DNA from: Bacteroidota bacterium
GTDB lineage: Bacteria; Bacteroidota; Bacteroidia; Bacteroidales; SZUA-534
Assembly: GCA_003250355.1 (NCBI GenBank)
Contig: QKGS01000067.1
Span: forward strand, 228,319 to 292,318
Length of the DNA: 64,000 nt
Direction: 5' to 3'
Both the position numbers and the translations under genes were made by a program. The notes beneath the pieces are model-generated. The model was given only the letters and a program-made list of their open reading frames with translations. It searched no databases and had not been told where the DNA came from. This document shows, one piece after another, positions 26,329-35,744 of the stretch; positions within the stretch are counted from its first letter, which is position 1; the number at the start of each line of letters is the position of its first letter.

Positions 26329-28280
26329 TATATCTTATTTTCGTTATCGGTCAAGTTTATTTTTCTAATATTTTTGGCTATTTCTATCCTGTTTACAATT
26401 GACTCAATCAATATATCATAAAGCTTATCTTTCAAAACAACATCCTCTACATCGGCATCAATATTGGGATTGTCATTTACCTCAACTACATACACTTTGT
26501 TGTTAACCATTTTTAAATCTACCCCGTACAGTCCGTCTCCAATTAACGATGCTGCTTTTTGAGCTACCTTTAATACATTTTCCGGTACTTCTTCTACGGC
26601 AACAGCTTCATGCTTACCGACAATTTCTCCCTCGCTTCCGCTCCAGTCGTATATTTGCCAATGATTTTTTGTCATATAATATTTGCAGGCAAATATAGGC
26701 TTGTTATCGAGCACCCCTATACGCCAGTCATATTCCGAATACAAAAACTCCTGACAAATAACCATATCAGACTTTTTAAAAAGCTTAGTGAGTTCCTCTT
26801 TAGCCTCTTCTTTATTGTCAACTTTTATAACCCCCAATGAAAATGCACTATCGGGCTGCTTCAGAACAATCGGATAAGTAAAACCATCAAGCTGTTTTAC
26901 ATTGAAAAGGTTTTTAGTCAGCGATATTGTTTTTGGTGTACTAATTTTATTCTTTCGGAATAATTCGTTCTGATATATCTTATTGGAACATCGCAGTATA
27001 GACCATGGGTCGTCAATAACTACAAGCCCTTCAGCGTATGCAAATCTCGATATCTCGTAAGTATGATGACTCACATTTGTTGTTTCGCGTATAAATAGAG
27101 CATCAAACTCATGTATTTTATTAATATCAGATTTGGTAATTAACTCAAGGTAAATATTCTTTCTTGCAGCGGCATTTTTTAACTTCTCTAATGCTTCAGA
27201 ATCAGAAGGCGGGTTCTCCTCATTTGGATTAACCAAAACTGCAACATCGTACTTATAGTTTTTTAGTTTTGGGAAGTTATGTCGTTTTTTATTGAAATAG
27301 TTAGCTGCAAACTCATACATTAACTCCTTTTCCTGGTCAACAATATTTTTAAATGATATAACTTTTATATTCTTTATAAGCCATTTTTCATTTTTTACAA
27401 AAGTTACCCTAAATAATGGGGCTTCAAATATTTGGTACAGCTTTTTTGCCAGAGAATTGTATTTTTTATCGGGAGTTTGCCCAAAGTATACATTAAGCGA
27501 AAATGAAGTAGCAACAGTCTTATTCAGAAGATTGTTTATAAGTTCATCAACATCGTAAGCAACCGATTGTATTACGTTTATAATACGAAAGTCGCGAATA
27601 GTTGATATATCGGGAATTACACGCTGTCCGCGAGCCGATGCCAATAATGAAACATAGTAGCCGTAACTTTGATATTTATATGAACTGCAAAGGTTAAATA
27701 TCCTGAAATCAGAATTATTCTGATATTCAGTATTATTAATATATTCCTTTACTGTAATAATTTTTGCATTTACATCGTGTCGTTCCCAGTTAAAAGGTTG
27801 GTCTATTACAATAACATTTTTACTTAAAGCACTGTTTGTAATTTTCATTTCCATTTTTACGGCATCTTCACCGGTACTATAATAATCAATAAGCATTTTT
27901 ATTTGCCTAAAGCCGTTGTATAAATACCACTGAACTAATTTTTGATTCCGTGCACTTGCCTCAAGGCTAAGGGTTTGAAAATTATTGTCGAGTGCCAGTT
28001 GTTTAATATAATCGAGTATTTTACCTCCAATACCTTTACCCTGATATTCGGTTATTACACCTATTGAGTATATTCTTAAAGTATTTTTATAACGAAACAA
28101 AACAGCTGAACCTATTTGTATATTATTGTTTTCAACAATTAATACTTGCTGAAATGTACTTGTTAGCGCTTTCTTTATATTAACCTTTGAATTTTGCTGG
28201 TATGCAGGAAATACATTCTTTTCCAAATACGATAAAAAATCAAGGTCGCTCTCTTTTGCCTGGCGTATGTTTATATTCAT
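26328..28280 (-). CDS. GNAT acetyltransferase / RLAN / RimK-type ATP-grasp ligase fusion
   Basis: 650 residues in three parts. Residues 1-150 are a GNAT acetyltransferase (VITEYQGKGIGGKILDYI is the acetyl-CoA motif). About 150-330 resembles the RLAN domain that precedes some RimK enzymes (SYKYQSYGYYVSLLASARGQRVIPD). About 355-640 is an ATP-grasp of the RimK group, with FIRETTNVSHHTYE, YPIVLKQPDSAFSLGV and VEVNDNPNID carrying metal ligands. ATP-grasp ligases of this type join amino acids to amines or peptides; GNAT fusion suggests a linked acetylation. The fusion family is known from amidoligase surveys but the product has, to my knowledge, not been assigned. No peptide substrate gene is adjacent. 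Confidence 0.85.
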   Translation of the reverse strand: MNINIRQAKESDLDFLSYLEKNVFPAYQQNSKVNIKKALTSTFQQVLIVENNNIQIGSAVLFRYKNTLRIYSIGVITEYQGKGIGGKILDYIKQLALDNNFQTLSLEASARNQKLVQWYLYNGFRQIKMLIDYYSTGEDAVKMEMKITNSALSKNVIVIDQPFNWERHDVNAKIITVKEYINNTEYQNNSDFRIFNLCSSYKYQSYGYYVSLLASARGQRVIPDISTIRDFRIINVIQSVAYDVDELINNLLNKTVATSFSLNVYFGQTPDKKYNSLAKKLYQIFEAPLFRVTFVKNEKWLIKNIKVISFKNIVDQEKELMYEFAANYFNKKRHNFPKLKNYKYDVAVLVNPNEENPPSDSEALEKLKNAAARKNIYLELITKSDINKIHEFDALFIRETTNVSHHTYEISRFAYAEGLVVIDDPWSILRCSNKIYQNELFRKNKISTPKTISLTKNLFNVKQLDGFTYPIVLKQPDSAFSLGVIKVDNKEEAKEELTKLFKKSDMVICQEFLYSEYDWRIGVLDNKPIFACKYYMTKNHWQIYDWSGSEGEIVGKHEAVAVEEVPENVLKVAQKAASLIGDGLYGVDLKMVNNKVYVVEVNDNPNIDADVEDVVLKDKLYDILIESIVNRIEIAKNIRKINLTDNENKI

Positions 28281-28470
28281 GTATTAGTTTTATATCATAA
28301 AACAGATAAGGAATTACAAGCCAATAATTCCTAACAACTTCATTTTAAAATAATTAACAATTGCAATTAATTGCAGCCAAATTTAATTTTTTTATGCGGT
28401 AATTATAAGCTTTAAGTATATCTTTTTATTAAAAAAAGAACATCGTTTATTATAATTGATAAAAATGAAA

Positions 28471-28495
28471 GAGGATGACCAATTTGGACACCCTC
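28471..28495 (-). terminator. Probable terminator after glnK
   Basis: On the minus strand GAGGGTGTCC-AAATT-GGTCATCCTC, eight of ten pairs, followed by a T-rich tract. Confidence 0.55.
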
Positions 28496-28541
28496 TCTAT
28501 ATAGCCGGTAAACGGCTTTGGTTGTTTGTTGTTGTTAAGTT

Positions 28542-28895
28542 CTATATTGCGCTTCCTCCACGCTCTCCTGTTCTAATACGGATACACTCTTCCATATTGG
28601 TAATAAATATTTTACCGTCGCCTACCGCACCATTAATACCTTCGCCTGTTGTTCGTGCCGCTTTAATAATAGTATCAACTGTAATATCGGCAAACTCATC
28701 GTTTACTGCTATTTCAACTTTAATTTTTGGTATTAGGTTGGGAACCACTTTTTTACCACGGTAAAACTCCTCACGCTTTTGCTGACCATGACCCGATACG
28801 TGACCTACTGTTATTCTAACTATTCCCGCTTCTATTAATGCTTCGCGAACCTGATCGAGCTGAGCTTCTCTTATTATTGCTGTTATTAATTTCAT
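28542..28895 (-). CDS. glnK: P-II family nitrogen regulatory protein
   Basis: 117 residues. PII proteins read ATP/ADP and 2-oxoglutarate and block AmtB. Family motifs: MKLITAIIREAQLDQVREAL, YRG in the T-loop, and GDGKIF...IRIRTGE in the B/C-loops. Two peculiarities: the T-loop has V50 where the uridylylated Tyr51 sits in GlnB/GlnK and is one residue shorter ahead of YRG, and the B-loop is extended (TTGEGINGAVGDGK). So tyrosine modification is not expected. Same operon as amtB, 76 bases downstream. Confidence 0.95.
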   Translation of the reverse strand: MKLITAIIREAQLDQVREALIEAGIVRITVGHVSGHGQQKREEFYRGKKVVPNLIPKIKVEIAVNDEFADITVDTIIKAARTTGEGINGAVGDGKIFITNMEECIRIRTGERGGSAI

Positions 28896-28971
28896 TGTTG
28901 TATTTTTTTGAATTTTTACATAAAGTAACCAAATAATAATTTACAAAATATTTGTACTACCCCATTTAATA

Positions 28972-30261
28972 TTAGTTAGGATTATTCATACCGTAACCTC
29001 TCTCACCATGATACGATTGGTCTAAACCAGCCATTTCATCATCGGGAGCTGAACGGAATCCTAATAATTTATCTACAACCCATGTTAAAATTAGTGTTAC
29101 AGCTCCTGCATATACTATTGTAACTATTACCGCAAATATCTGAGCCCACAATTGAGAACCAAGAGTTGCCTCCGGATTATTTGCCCACCATGAATCTCTA
29201 ATAAAGAATGTTAAGAAAATTGCACCTACAATACCACCTACACCATGCAGTCCGAATGCATCTAAAGTATCATCATACCCCAACTTATCTTTAAGCATAA
29301 TAGCATAGTAGCAAATTACAGAAGCAATTGCGCCTAACGCCATGGCACCTAGAGGCTGAACAACACCTGCCGCAGGAGTAACAGCAACTAAACCCGCAAG
29401 TATACCCGACACAAATCCTAATGCCGGTGCCTTTCCTGTATGTAACCCTTCTACTATCATCCATACAACTGCTCCTGCTGCTGCCGCCGCCTGAGTAGCA
29501 ACTAGTGCTTGTGCTGTTGACAAACCCGAGGAAACACTACTTCCGGCATTAAAGCCAAACCAGCCTACCCATAACAATCCGGCTCCTAACATTACCAAAA
29601 CCATATTGTTTGGTCTTGAGCCCGATTTTGGGAAACCGCGTCGTGCTCCTAAATATAATGCAGCTACCAATCCGCTTACCCCTGCGGTAATATGTACAAC
29701 AGTACCACCGGCAAAGTCAATCGCTCCATCTTTAAACAAGAAACCGTCAGAATGCCAAACCCAGTGACAAACCGGATTATATACTAATACTCCCCAAAGA
29801 GCTATAAATAAACAATATGCTTTAAAGCGAACTCGTTCGGCAAATGCTCCTGCTATTAACGCCGGCGTTATTATAGCAAATTTGCCCTGAAACATAGCAA
29901 ACACATACTCCGGTATACCACCCGAAATTGTTTCGTCAATACCTTTTAAGAAAAAGTAATTGGTATCCCAACCAAACCATCCTCCTAAAACGTTGCCTCC
30001 AAAACTCATTGAATAACCCACTGCTACCCAAAGTACTGTCATAATACCCATAGCTACAAAACTATGCATCATTGTTCCCAATACGTTTTTCGATTTTACT
30101 AATCCTGCATAGAATATTGCAAGACCCGGCACCATGAGCAACACTAATGCCGTTGATGTTAACATCCAGGCGGTTGTTCCGCCATCAATTTCAACTGCCT
30201 CGGAAGCAAACGCACCCAGCGATGCTACCAATGCTAAAATTAGCACAGATACTTTCTTCAT
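28972..30261 (-). CDS. amtB: Ammonium transporter
   Basis: 429 residues. Inner-membrane channel for ammonium/ammonia. It has a cleavable N-terminal signal (ASLGAFA) and about eleven transmembrane segments. Motifs: TAWMLTSTALVLLMVPGLAIFYAG, GGTVVHITAGVSGLVAALYLG (first pore His) and DAFGLHGVGGIVGAIF (second pore His). Co-transcribed with the PII gene that follows, so regulation by PII blocking is expected. A candidate sigma-54-type promoter lies about 55-70 bases upstream. Confidence 0.97.
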   Translation of the reverse strand: MKKVSVLILALVASLGAFASEAVEIDGGTTAWMLTSTALVLLMVPGLAIFYAGLVKSKNVLGTMMHSFVAMGIMTVLWVAVGYSMSFGGNVLGGWFGWDTNYFFLKGIDETISGGIPEYVFAMFQGKFAIITPALIAGAFAERVRFKAYCLFIALWGVLVYNPVCHWVWHSDGFLFKDGAIDFAGGTVVHITAGVSGLVAALYLGARRGFPKSGSRPNNMVLVMLGAGLLWVGWFGFNAGSSVSSGLSTAQALVATQAAAAAGAVVWMIVEGLHTGKAPALGFVSGILAGLVAVTPAAGVVQPLGAMALGAIASVICYYAIMLKDKLGYDDTLDAFGLHGVGGIVGAIFLTFFIRDSWWANNPEATLGSQLWAQIFAVIVTIVYAGAVTLILTWVVDKLLGFRSAPDDEMAGLDQSYHGERGYGMNNPN

Positions 30262-30314
30262 AATTTGTTGTATGTTTAGTTCAGGTAAAAATACAGATTA
30301 GGCAGAATACCCCC

Positions 30315-30330
30315 TGCTTTTTGTACCCCA
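30315..30330 (-). promoter_or_regulatory. Candidate sigma-54-like promoter for amtB
   Basis: On the minus strand TGGGGTACAAAAAGCA has GG-N10-GC spacing, the core of -24/-12 promoters, and lies about 54 bases before the amtB ATG. Only part of the full consensus (TGGCAC-N5-TTGC) is met, so this is tentative. Confidence 0.3.
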
Positions 30331-30563
30331 TTATTAATATTTGCTCAATATTACGATGCAAACATATAAACTTTTGGGGTTACTTCAAAATTTTTTTGCT
30401 TTTTTTACATTGCTCACCCTAAAAACGAATACCCCAATTAAAGAAAGTGCATTTTTTAGCAAATACACCCTCTATTTTTTACTCGCGCTCATAATTTTAA
30501 ATCGAACTATATATATAAACAATCCGATAACACTCCGTAAGATCTAAATCATTTTTCAAAGGA

Positions 30564-30605
30564 AAATAAAAAAAGGGAAGCTCATAATATTTGAACTCCC
30601 CTTTT
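30564..30605 (-). terminator. Terminator after lon
   Basis: On the minus strand AAAAGGGGAGTTC pairs with GAGCTTCCCTTTT (G-U pairs allowed), followed by a long T-tract. Confidence 0.75.
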
Positions 30606-30623
30606 AATTATAGTTTTTAGCAC

Positions 30624-33083
30624 TTACTCCAATTTCAACGGATTCGATACTTTCTGCTTTGTTAATGCAATATTTATAACATCGCCTATTGTATCAACAT
30701 AGTGAAATTTCAAACCTTTCACGTATTCAGGTTTAATATCTTCAACGTCTTTTTGGTTTTGACTACTTAGTATTATCTCTTTAATATCGGCTCTTTTGGC
30801 AGCAAGTATTTTTTCTCTTATCCCTCCTACCGGCAATACTTTCCCGCGCAGAGTTATCTCACCCGTCATTGCTATGCTCTTCTTAACCTTACACTGAGTA
30901 AAAGCCGATGCTAACGATGTAACCATTGTAATACCTGCCGATGGCCCATCTTTTGGAATAGCTCCTTCGGGAACATGAATATGAATATTCCAATTATCAA
31001 ATATCTCAGGCTTAATACTCAACTCAGCCGCTCTTGATTTTATTATTTCTACTGCTATTACAGCCGACTCTTTCATAACCTCTCCAAGATTACCGGTTAT
31101 AGTTAATCGCCCTTTCCCTTTGCTCAAACTGGTTTCTATATATAATATATCACCCCCAACTGCTGTCCAGGCTAAGCCGGTTACTACACCTGCAAATTCA
31201 TTGCCGGCATACATTTCTTTACTGTATAAAGGTTTGCCCAAAAGCTCGGCTAAATGCTCAACCAACACAACACTATCAACACTTTCGTTAAATGCTACCC
31301 TCTTTGCCAATCTGCGTGCTACCTGAGCCACTCTCTTATCGAGTTCACGCACACCCGACTCTCTGGTGTAACCAACAACTATACGCTCTAAAGTCTCTTT
31401 AGGAAAACTAAAACTACCTGCTTCGAGGCCGTGATTTTTTAGCTGCTTAGGTAACAAATGCCTCTCTGCAATTTGAACTTTCTCTTCAAGAATATATCCG
31501 CTTACATCTATCATTTCCATACGGTCGCGCAATGGTGGCGATATAGTACCAATAGTATTTGCCGTAGCAATAAACATTACCTTTGAAAGGTCGTAATCAA
31601 TATCGAGATAATTATCGTGAAAAGATTCATTCTGCTCCGGGTCTAGCACTTCCAACAATGCCGAAGCTGGGTCGCCACGAAAGTCTTTCGATATTTTATC
31701 AATTTCATCTAATATAAATACGGGATTAGAAGTTCCTGCCTTTTTCATATTTTGTATTATGCGTCCGGGCATTGCTCCAACGTATGTTTTTCGGTGTCCT
31801 CTAATCTCTGCCTCATCGTGCAACCCTCCCAGCGACATACGCACATATTTTCTGCCGAGTGCTTCTGCTACCGATTTTCCTAACGATGTTTTCCCAACTC
31901 CCGGAGGGCCGTAAAGACACAAAATGGGTGATTTCAAATCGCCTTTTAGCTTTAATACTGCCAAATGCTCAAGTATTCTGTCTTTTACTTTCTCTAATCC
32001 AAAATGATCGCGGTCTAGTATTTCATTTGCCAGTTCCATATCGAACAGGTCTTCGCTATACTCGCTCCAAGGTAAATCGAGCAAAGTTTGTAAATAATTA
32101 AGCTGAACCGAGTATTCACCTGTTGCCGGATTTAACCTATATAACTTATCGGTCTCCTTTTCAAACATCTTGGCAACTTCTTCATTCCACTTTTTCGATT
32201 TTGCCTTCTCTTTTAATTCTTCTATGTCCTTTTCAACCGGATTGCCGCCAAGCTCATTTTGTATAGTCTTAATTTGCTGATTGAGCAAATACTCTTTCTG
32301 CTGATTATCAAGTTCGGCTTTTACTTTTTTCTGAATATCGTTTTTTAATTCCAACATTTGAAGCTCTGTTGACAAAAGCTCTAATAGTTTTACGCTGCGT
32401 GCATATAATTCGCTTTCTTCAAGCAATAACTGCTTAGCCTTTACATTTATTTCGCTATTGGCACAAATAAAATTTACTAAGTACAACGGAGTGTGAATAT
32501 TCTTTAATGCAAATACGGCTTCGTTAGGAATGTTCGGTGAAAGTTTTACAATTTTAATTGCCATATCTTTCACAGAGCTTACTATTGCTTCAAATTCTCT
32601 TTCCTTTTCAAAATCGGGCATTAAATCCTTAAGTCCGGTTACATATGCGTTAAAATATGGATCGGTTGTCAAATATTCTGATATATGAAAACGCTTTTTA
32701 CCTTGAATAATTACTGTGGTCGAATTGTCAGGCATTTCTAATACTTTCAATATTACAGCGGCAGTTCCATAATTATTTAAGTCGGCAGTTGTTGGCTCCT
32801 CAATAGCCGCATCTTTTTGCGCTACGGCACCTATTAAACCACCTTTAGCCTGAGCATCTTTTATTAATCGTAATGATTTTTCCCTTCCTACATTAATAGG
32901 TATTACTACCCCCGGAAATACAACCATGTTGCGCAATGGCAATATTGGCAACAAATCGGGAATATCGTATTTCGATATTCCATCGGGGTCTTCGTCGGTT
33001 ATTACAGGAAAAAAATCGGAATGGTCGCCTCTCTCTTCACTCGAAAATATGCTATCTAAGTCAAAATCGTCTTCTAAATTCAT
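30624..33083 (-). CDS. lon: ATP-dependent Lon protease
   Basis: 819 residues. AAA+ serine protease that degrades misfolded and regulatory proteins. N-terminal LON substrate-binding domain (about 40-240, [19 protein letters not shown]), coiled coil ([20 protein letters not shown]), Walker [15 protein letters not shown], and Lon-type protease domain with catalytic Ser in [11 protein letters not shown] and Lys in the [15 protein letters not shown] segment. Preceded by about 45 acidic residues. Length is normal. It lies between amtB and a GlmU-like gene, each with its own terminator, so it is monocistronic. No heat-shock element was identified. Confidence 0.97.
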   Translation of the reverse strand: MNLEDDFDLDSIFSSEERGDHSDFFPVITDEDPDGISKYDIPDLLPILPLRNMVVFPGVVIPINVGREKSLRLIKDAQAKGGLIGAVAQKDAAIEEPTTADLNNYGTAAVILKVLEMPDNSTTVIIQGKKRFHISEYLTTDPYFNAYVTGLKDLMPDFEKEREFEAIVSSVKDMAIKIVKLSPNIPNEAVFALKNIHTPLYLVNFICANSEINVKAKQLLLEESELYARSVKLLELLSTELQMLELKNDIQKKVKAELDNQQKEYLLNQQIKTIQNELGGNPVEKDIEELKEKAKSKKWNEEVAKMFEKETDKLYRLNPATGEYSVQLNYLQTLLDLPWSEYSEDLFDMELANEILDRDHFGLEKVKDRILEHLAVLKLKGDLKSPILCLYGPPGVGKTSLGKSVAEALGRKYVRMSLGGLHDEAEIRGHRKTYVGAMPGRIIQNMKKAGTSNPVFILDEIDKISKDFRGDPASALLEVLDPEQNESFHDNYLDIDYDLSKVMFIATANTIGTISPPLRDRMEMIDVSGYILEEKVQIAERHLLPKQLKNHGLEAGSFSFPKETLERIVVGYTRESGVRELDKRVAQVARRLAKRVAFNESVDSVVLVEHLAELLGKPLYSKEMYAGNEFAGVVTGLAWTAVGGDILYIETSLSKGKGRLTITGNLGEVMKESAVIAVEIIKSRAAELSIKPEIFDNWNIHIHVPEGAIPKDGPSAGITMVTSLASAFTQCKVKKSIAMTGEITLRGKVLPVGGIREKILAAKRADIKEIILSSQNQKDVEDIKPEYVKGLKFHYVDTIGDVINIALTKQKVSNPLKLE

Positions 33084-33165
33084 AAATACTTCGTATATGT
33101 CAACCTGTCACTTTAATAATATTATTTATATATGTATGATGTATTTCAATTGCTGTGCCAAAAAC

Positions 33166-33193
33166 AACAAAACCGGAAAAATCCGGTTTTGTT
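33166..33193 (-). terminator. Terminator after the GlmU-like gene
   Basis: AACAAAACCGGA (33166-33177) and TCCGGTTTTGTT (33182-33193) are perfect arms; the minus strand continues GTTTTTGG. Confidence 0.8.
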
Positions 33194-33217
33194 CAATAAT
33201 ATTTTGAAACTAAATGT

Positions 33218-34408
33218 TTAATATCCTTTTCTATATTGAGCTGTTAAATTAAATATACTCTCAAGTATCTCTTTCTCAATATCGTCGAATTCAACACCTC
33301 GCCGCTCCATAACCAACTGACAGGTTTCATATACCTTTTTTAGCTTATATTCAATAAAACCTTGCGCTCCACCCCATGAGAATGATGGAACAAAATTCCT
33401 TGGAAAACCGCTTCCAAAAATATTTGAAGCAACACCTACAACAGTACCGGTGTTGAACATTGTGTTAATACCGCATTTTGCATGGTCGCCCATTACAAGA
33501 CCACAAAATTGCAATCCTGTTTTTATAAAACTACCCTTCGGATAGTTCCATACCCTTACCTCTGAGTAGTTATTTTTTAAGTTTGAGTTATTAGAATCGG
33601 CACCGAAATTGCACCATTCACCAATTACTGCATTTCCAAGAAACCCGTCGTGTCCTTTATTAGAATACGCCTGCATAACAACATTATTAAGCTCACCACC
33701 GGCTCTACAGTGAGGGCCAAGGGTTGTTGGACCATATATTTTTGTCCCCATTTTTACTACAGCTCCGCTACAAATGGCAAAAGGTCCGCGAATAGCACTA
33801 TTCTCCATTATTTCGGCGTGCTTACCTATAAATATTGGCCCATGTGTTGTATTTAATGTGCAACGTTCAACTTTTGCCCCGGGTTCCATAAATATATCGC
33901 CATCACCAATTACATGATTCGACTTACTTAACGGCTGCGACTTACGACCTTTAGTTAAAAGCTTAAAATCGTGCTCTATTGCCTCTCCGTTAAGCCTGAA
34001 TATATCCCACGGATACGACACTTTTTGGCAATCTGATATTATTTGAGAACAATTGCTGTCTAAACATTTATCGGGCACAAATGACTTAACCCCTTCCCTA
34101 TTAGTACGATATGCACAAATAATGTCTTCATATTTTAAAACCTGCCCTTCTTCAAGGTTATCAATTTCTGATAACAACTCACCGGTAGGAATTAACGAAC
34201 CATTTATAAAAACATTATTCTCTCCAACTTCCATTGGATATTTCTTACTCAAATAGTCTCTGGTATAATACGAACATTCTTTTTTAAGATACTTCTCCCA
34301 CTTTTGTTTTAAAGTAAGTATACCTAAACGTAACTCTGCTACCGGCCGCGTGAAAGTTAAAGGTAGCATATTGTCCCATGTGGAATCGTCAAATAATATA
34401 TAGTTCAT
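33218..34408 (-). CDS. GlmU-like putative sugar nucleotidyltransferase (NTP_transf_4)
   Basis: 396 residues. The start MNYILFDDSTWDNMLPLTFTRPVAELRLG is the hallmark of the Bacteroidota GlmU-N-like family, followed by a left-handed beta-helix of hexapeptide repeats from about 160 to 340. The classical GlmU pyrophosphorylase loop is not visible, so the nucleotidyl-transfer activity is uncertain. True GlmU must be elsewhere. Likely cytosolic and tied to nucleotide-sugar metabolism, though substrate is unknown. Monocistronic, with its own terminator. Confidence 0.8.
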   Translation of the reverse strand: MNYILFDDSTWDNMLPLTFTRPVAELRLGILTLKQKWEKYLKKECSYYTRDYLSKKYPMEVGENNVFINGSLIPTGELLSEIDNLEEGQVLKYEDIICAYRTNREGVKSFVPDKCLDSNCSQIISDCQKVSYPWDIFRLNGEAIEHDFKLLTKGRKSQPLSKSNHVIGDGDIFMEPGAKVERCTLNTTHGPIFIGKHAEIMENSAIRGPFAICSGAVVKMGTKIYGPTTLGPHCRAGGELNNVVMQAYSNKGHDGFLGNAVIGEWCNFGADSNNSNLKNNYSEVRVWNYPKGSFIKTGLQFCGLVMGDHAKCGINTMFNTGTVVGVASNIFGSGFPRNFVPSFSWGGAQGFIEYKLKKVYETCQLVMERRGVEFDDIEKEILESIFNLTAQYRKGY

Positions 34409-34560
34409 AAGGCTTGTCTTTTTTATTTACACAGCGACAAAATAAAAATTAAACATTTCTTGTGCAAGATTAACAGTTGTTTTTAGAAACTATTTTTTAT
34501 TTCTATTATATTTCATTATATTGCTTATGTAAAAATTAAATTTCTTGTCAATTCTAAAGA

Positions 34561-34597
34561 AAACCTTTCGGAGTCGCCAACCGAAAGGTTTTTTTAT
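34561..34597 (+). terminator. Orphan terminator
   Basis: AAACCTTTCGG and CCGAAAGGTTT are perfect 11-base arms around AGTCGCCAA, followed by TTTTT on the plus strand. The only upstream gene is leftward, so no annotated transcript ends here; a small RNA from about 34410-34560 is possible. Confidence 0.75.
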
Positions 34598-34613
34598 ATA
34601 TACATATTTACGG

Positions 34614-34643
34614 TTTGCGAATTAATAAAAAAAGTTACTTTTG
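34614..34643 (+). promoter_or_regulatory. Promoter for the MaoC-like gene
   Basis: TTTG (34614-34617), 18 bases, TACTTTTG (34636-34643). Close match to the Bacteroidota promoter; ATG at 34668 is 24 bases later. Confidence 0.75.
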
Positions 34644-34667
34644 CGTGCTGTAAATTAAATCTATATT

Positions 34668-35135
34668 ATGAGTAAAGTAGTAATATCAAGTTTCGACGAA
34701 CTTAAAGCATTAGAAGGACAAGAATTAGGAGCTTCAGATTGGCATCAGATTACACAAGGACAAATTAACCAATTTGCCGATGCTACACTTGACCACCAAT
34801 GGATACACATTGATGTTGAAAAAGCTAAAGCAGAATCTCCATTTAAAAATACCATTGCACACGGATATCTTACAATTTCACTCCTTCCTTACTTGTGGGA
34901 TCAGATTGTTGATGTACAAAATCTGAAAATGCAGGTTAACTACGGTATTGAAAAACTACGTTTTAATCAGGCTGTATTGGTTGACAGTAAAGTACGTCTT
35001 GTTGCTAAGGTGGCCAGCTGTATTGACTTGCGCGGAGTAACAAAAGCTCAAATGAGCATTCGTCTTGAAATAGACGGACAACGAAAACCTGCTTACGATG
35101 GTGAGATTGTTTTCTTGTATCATTTCAATAAATAA
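34668..35135 (+). CDS. MaoC-like (R)-specific enoyl hydratase
   Basis: 155 residues, one hot-dog fold. Hydratase-2 motif: FADATLDHQWIHIDVEKAKA then NTIAHGYLTISL, with active-site Asp and His in the expected places (D-x4-H). Such proteins hydrate enoyl-CoA to (R)-3-hydroxyacyl-CoA or act as NodN-like proteins. Short length is normal for the single-domain form. Strong promoter of its own and a terminator at 35159, so it is monocistronic. The substrate cannot be fixed. Confidence 0.9.
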   Translation: MSKVVISSFDELKALEGQELGASDWHQITQGQINQFADATLDHQWIHIDVEKAKAESPFKNTIAHGYLTISLLPYLWDQIVDVQNLKMQVNYGIEKLRFNQAVLVDSKVRLVAKVASCIDLRGVTKAQMSIRLEIDGQRKPAYDGEIVFLYHFNK

Positions 35136-35158
35136 TATTTACAATAACATATTTTCCT

Positions 35159-35189
35159 AAACCGTGCTTTTTAAAGTGCGGTTTTTTTT
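35159..35189 (+). terminator. Terminator after the MaoC-like gene
   Basis: AAACCG-N14-CGGTTT hairpin followed by six more T. Confidence 0.7.
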
Positions 35190-35252
35190 GCTATTGAATA
35201 AAAGCTCACTTTTTGCTATATTTATAAGTAAACAAACTTAAATAATTTAGCC

Positions 35253-35615
35253 ATGGATAATATTGAGTGCGTTATATGGGATACCATAACCGAAAGTGCA
35301 AAAACCCGCTTTAACTATACTGCATTAAGCAAAAAACTAAATGCAAAAAAAGAGAGTATAATCGAAAGTATTATTCTAATTATTGTAACCGATTTTGCAT
35401 CAGGAACTGCTAAAAAACAAATTGTTACTAAATTGATTCAAAAAGCTTTACAAAATAATCTTATTTGGGAAGAATTTGAAATAATTCATTTTGTTGATGA
35501 TGCTGAAAAATTATTTGATATTGAAATTCACACAGCCAATGTTGTAAATGAAATGATTAAAGAACATAAAGACCTAAATGAAGTATTAAGCACAGTAAAT
35601 AATATGGTTTACTGA
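35253..35615 (+). CDS. Small protein of unknown function
   Basis: 120 residues, helical, no signal or membrane segment. I do not recognise a family. It contains an amphipathic centre (SIILIIVTDFASGTAKKQIVTKLIQKAL) and ends in charged, helix-forming sequence. It has an ATG start, terminators on either side (35159 and 35620), and codon use like its neighbours. That supports a real gene rather than chance, but the role is unknown. Confidence 0.65.
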   Translation: MDNIECVIWDTITESAKTRFNYTALSKKLNAKKESIIESIILIIVTDFASGTAKKQIVTKLIQKALQNNLIWEEFEIIHFVDDAEKLFDIEIHTANVVNEMIKEHKDLNEVLSTVNNMVY

Positions 35616-35619
35616 TAAA

Positions 35620-35656
35620 AAAAGGTGGTGTCCCAAAAGTATGAACACCACCTTTT
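35620..35656 (+). terminator. Terminator after the small unknown gene
   Basis: AAAAGGTGGTGT (35620-35631) and ACACCACCTTTT (35645-35656), perfect 12-base arms followed by AT-rich sequence. Confidence 0.8.
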
Positions 35657-35744
35657 ATTTGTATACCTATTCAAGACTTGTCTCAAATGTCTAACTCTGC
35701 GAGATATAATCAGACTTTTTAGGCAGTCTCTTTTGTATATTCTA

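Larger units (their letters stand above)
30262..30623. other. Intergenic region between lon and amtB
   Basis: A 360-base gap. It holds the lon terminator (30564-30605) and promoter sequence for amtB. A 68-codon frame at 30341-30547 starts with TTG, is Leu/Phe-rich and has no visible family; I do not call it a gene. Confidence 0.5.

Noticed and set aside
28456..28764. Plus-strand frame over the PII gene
   Set aside because: It overlaps glnK, whose protein sequence is unmistakable.
30341..30547. 68-codon plus-strand frame between lon and amtB
   Set aside because: TTG start, hydrophobic but without a recognised family, no promoter or terminator, and it lies over the amtB promoter region.
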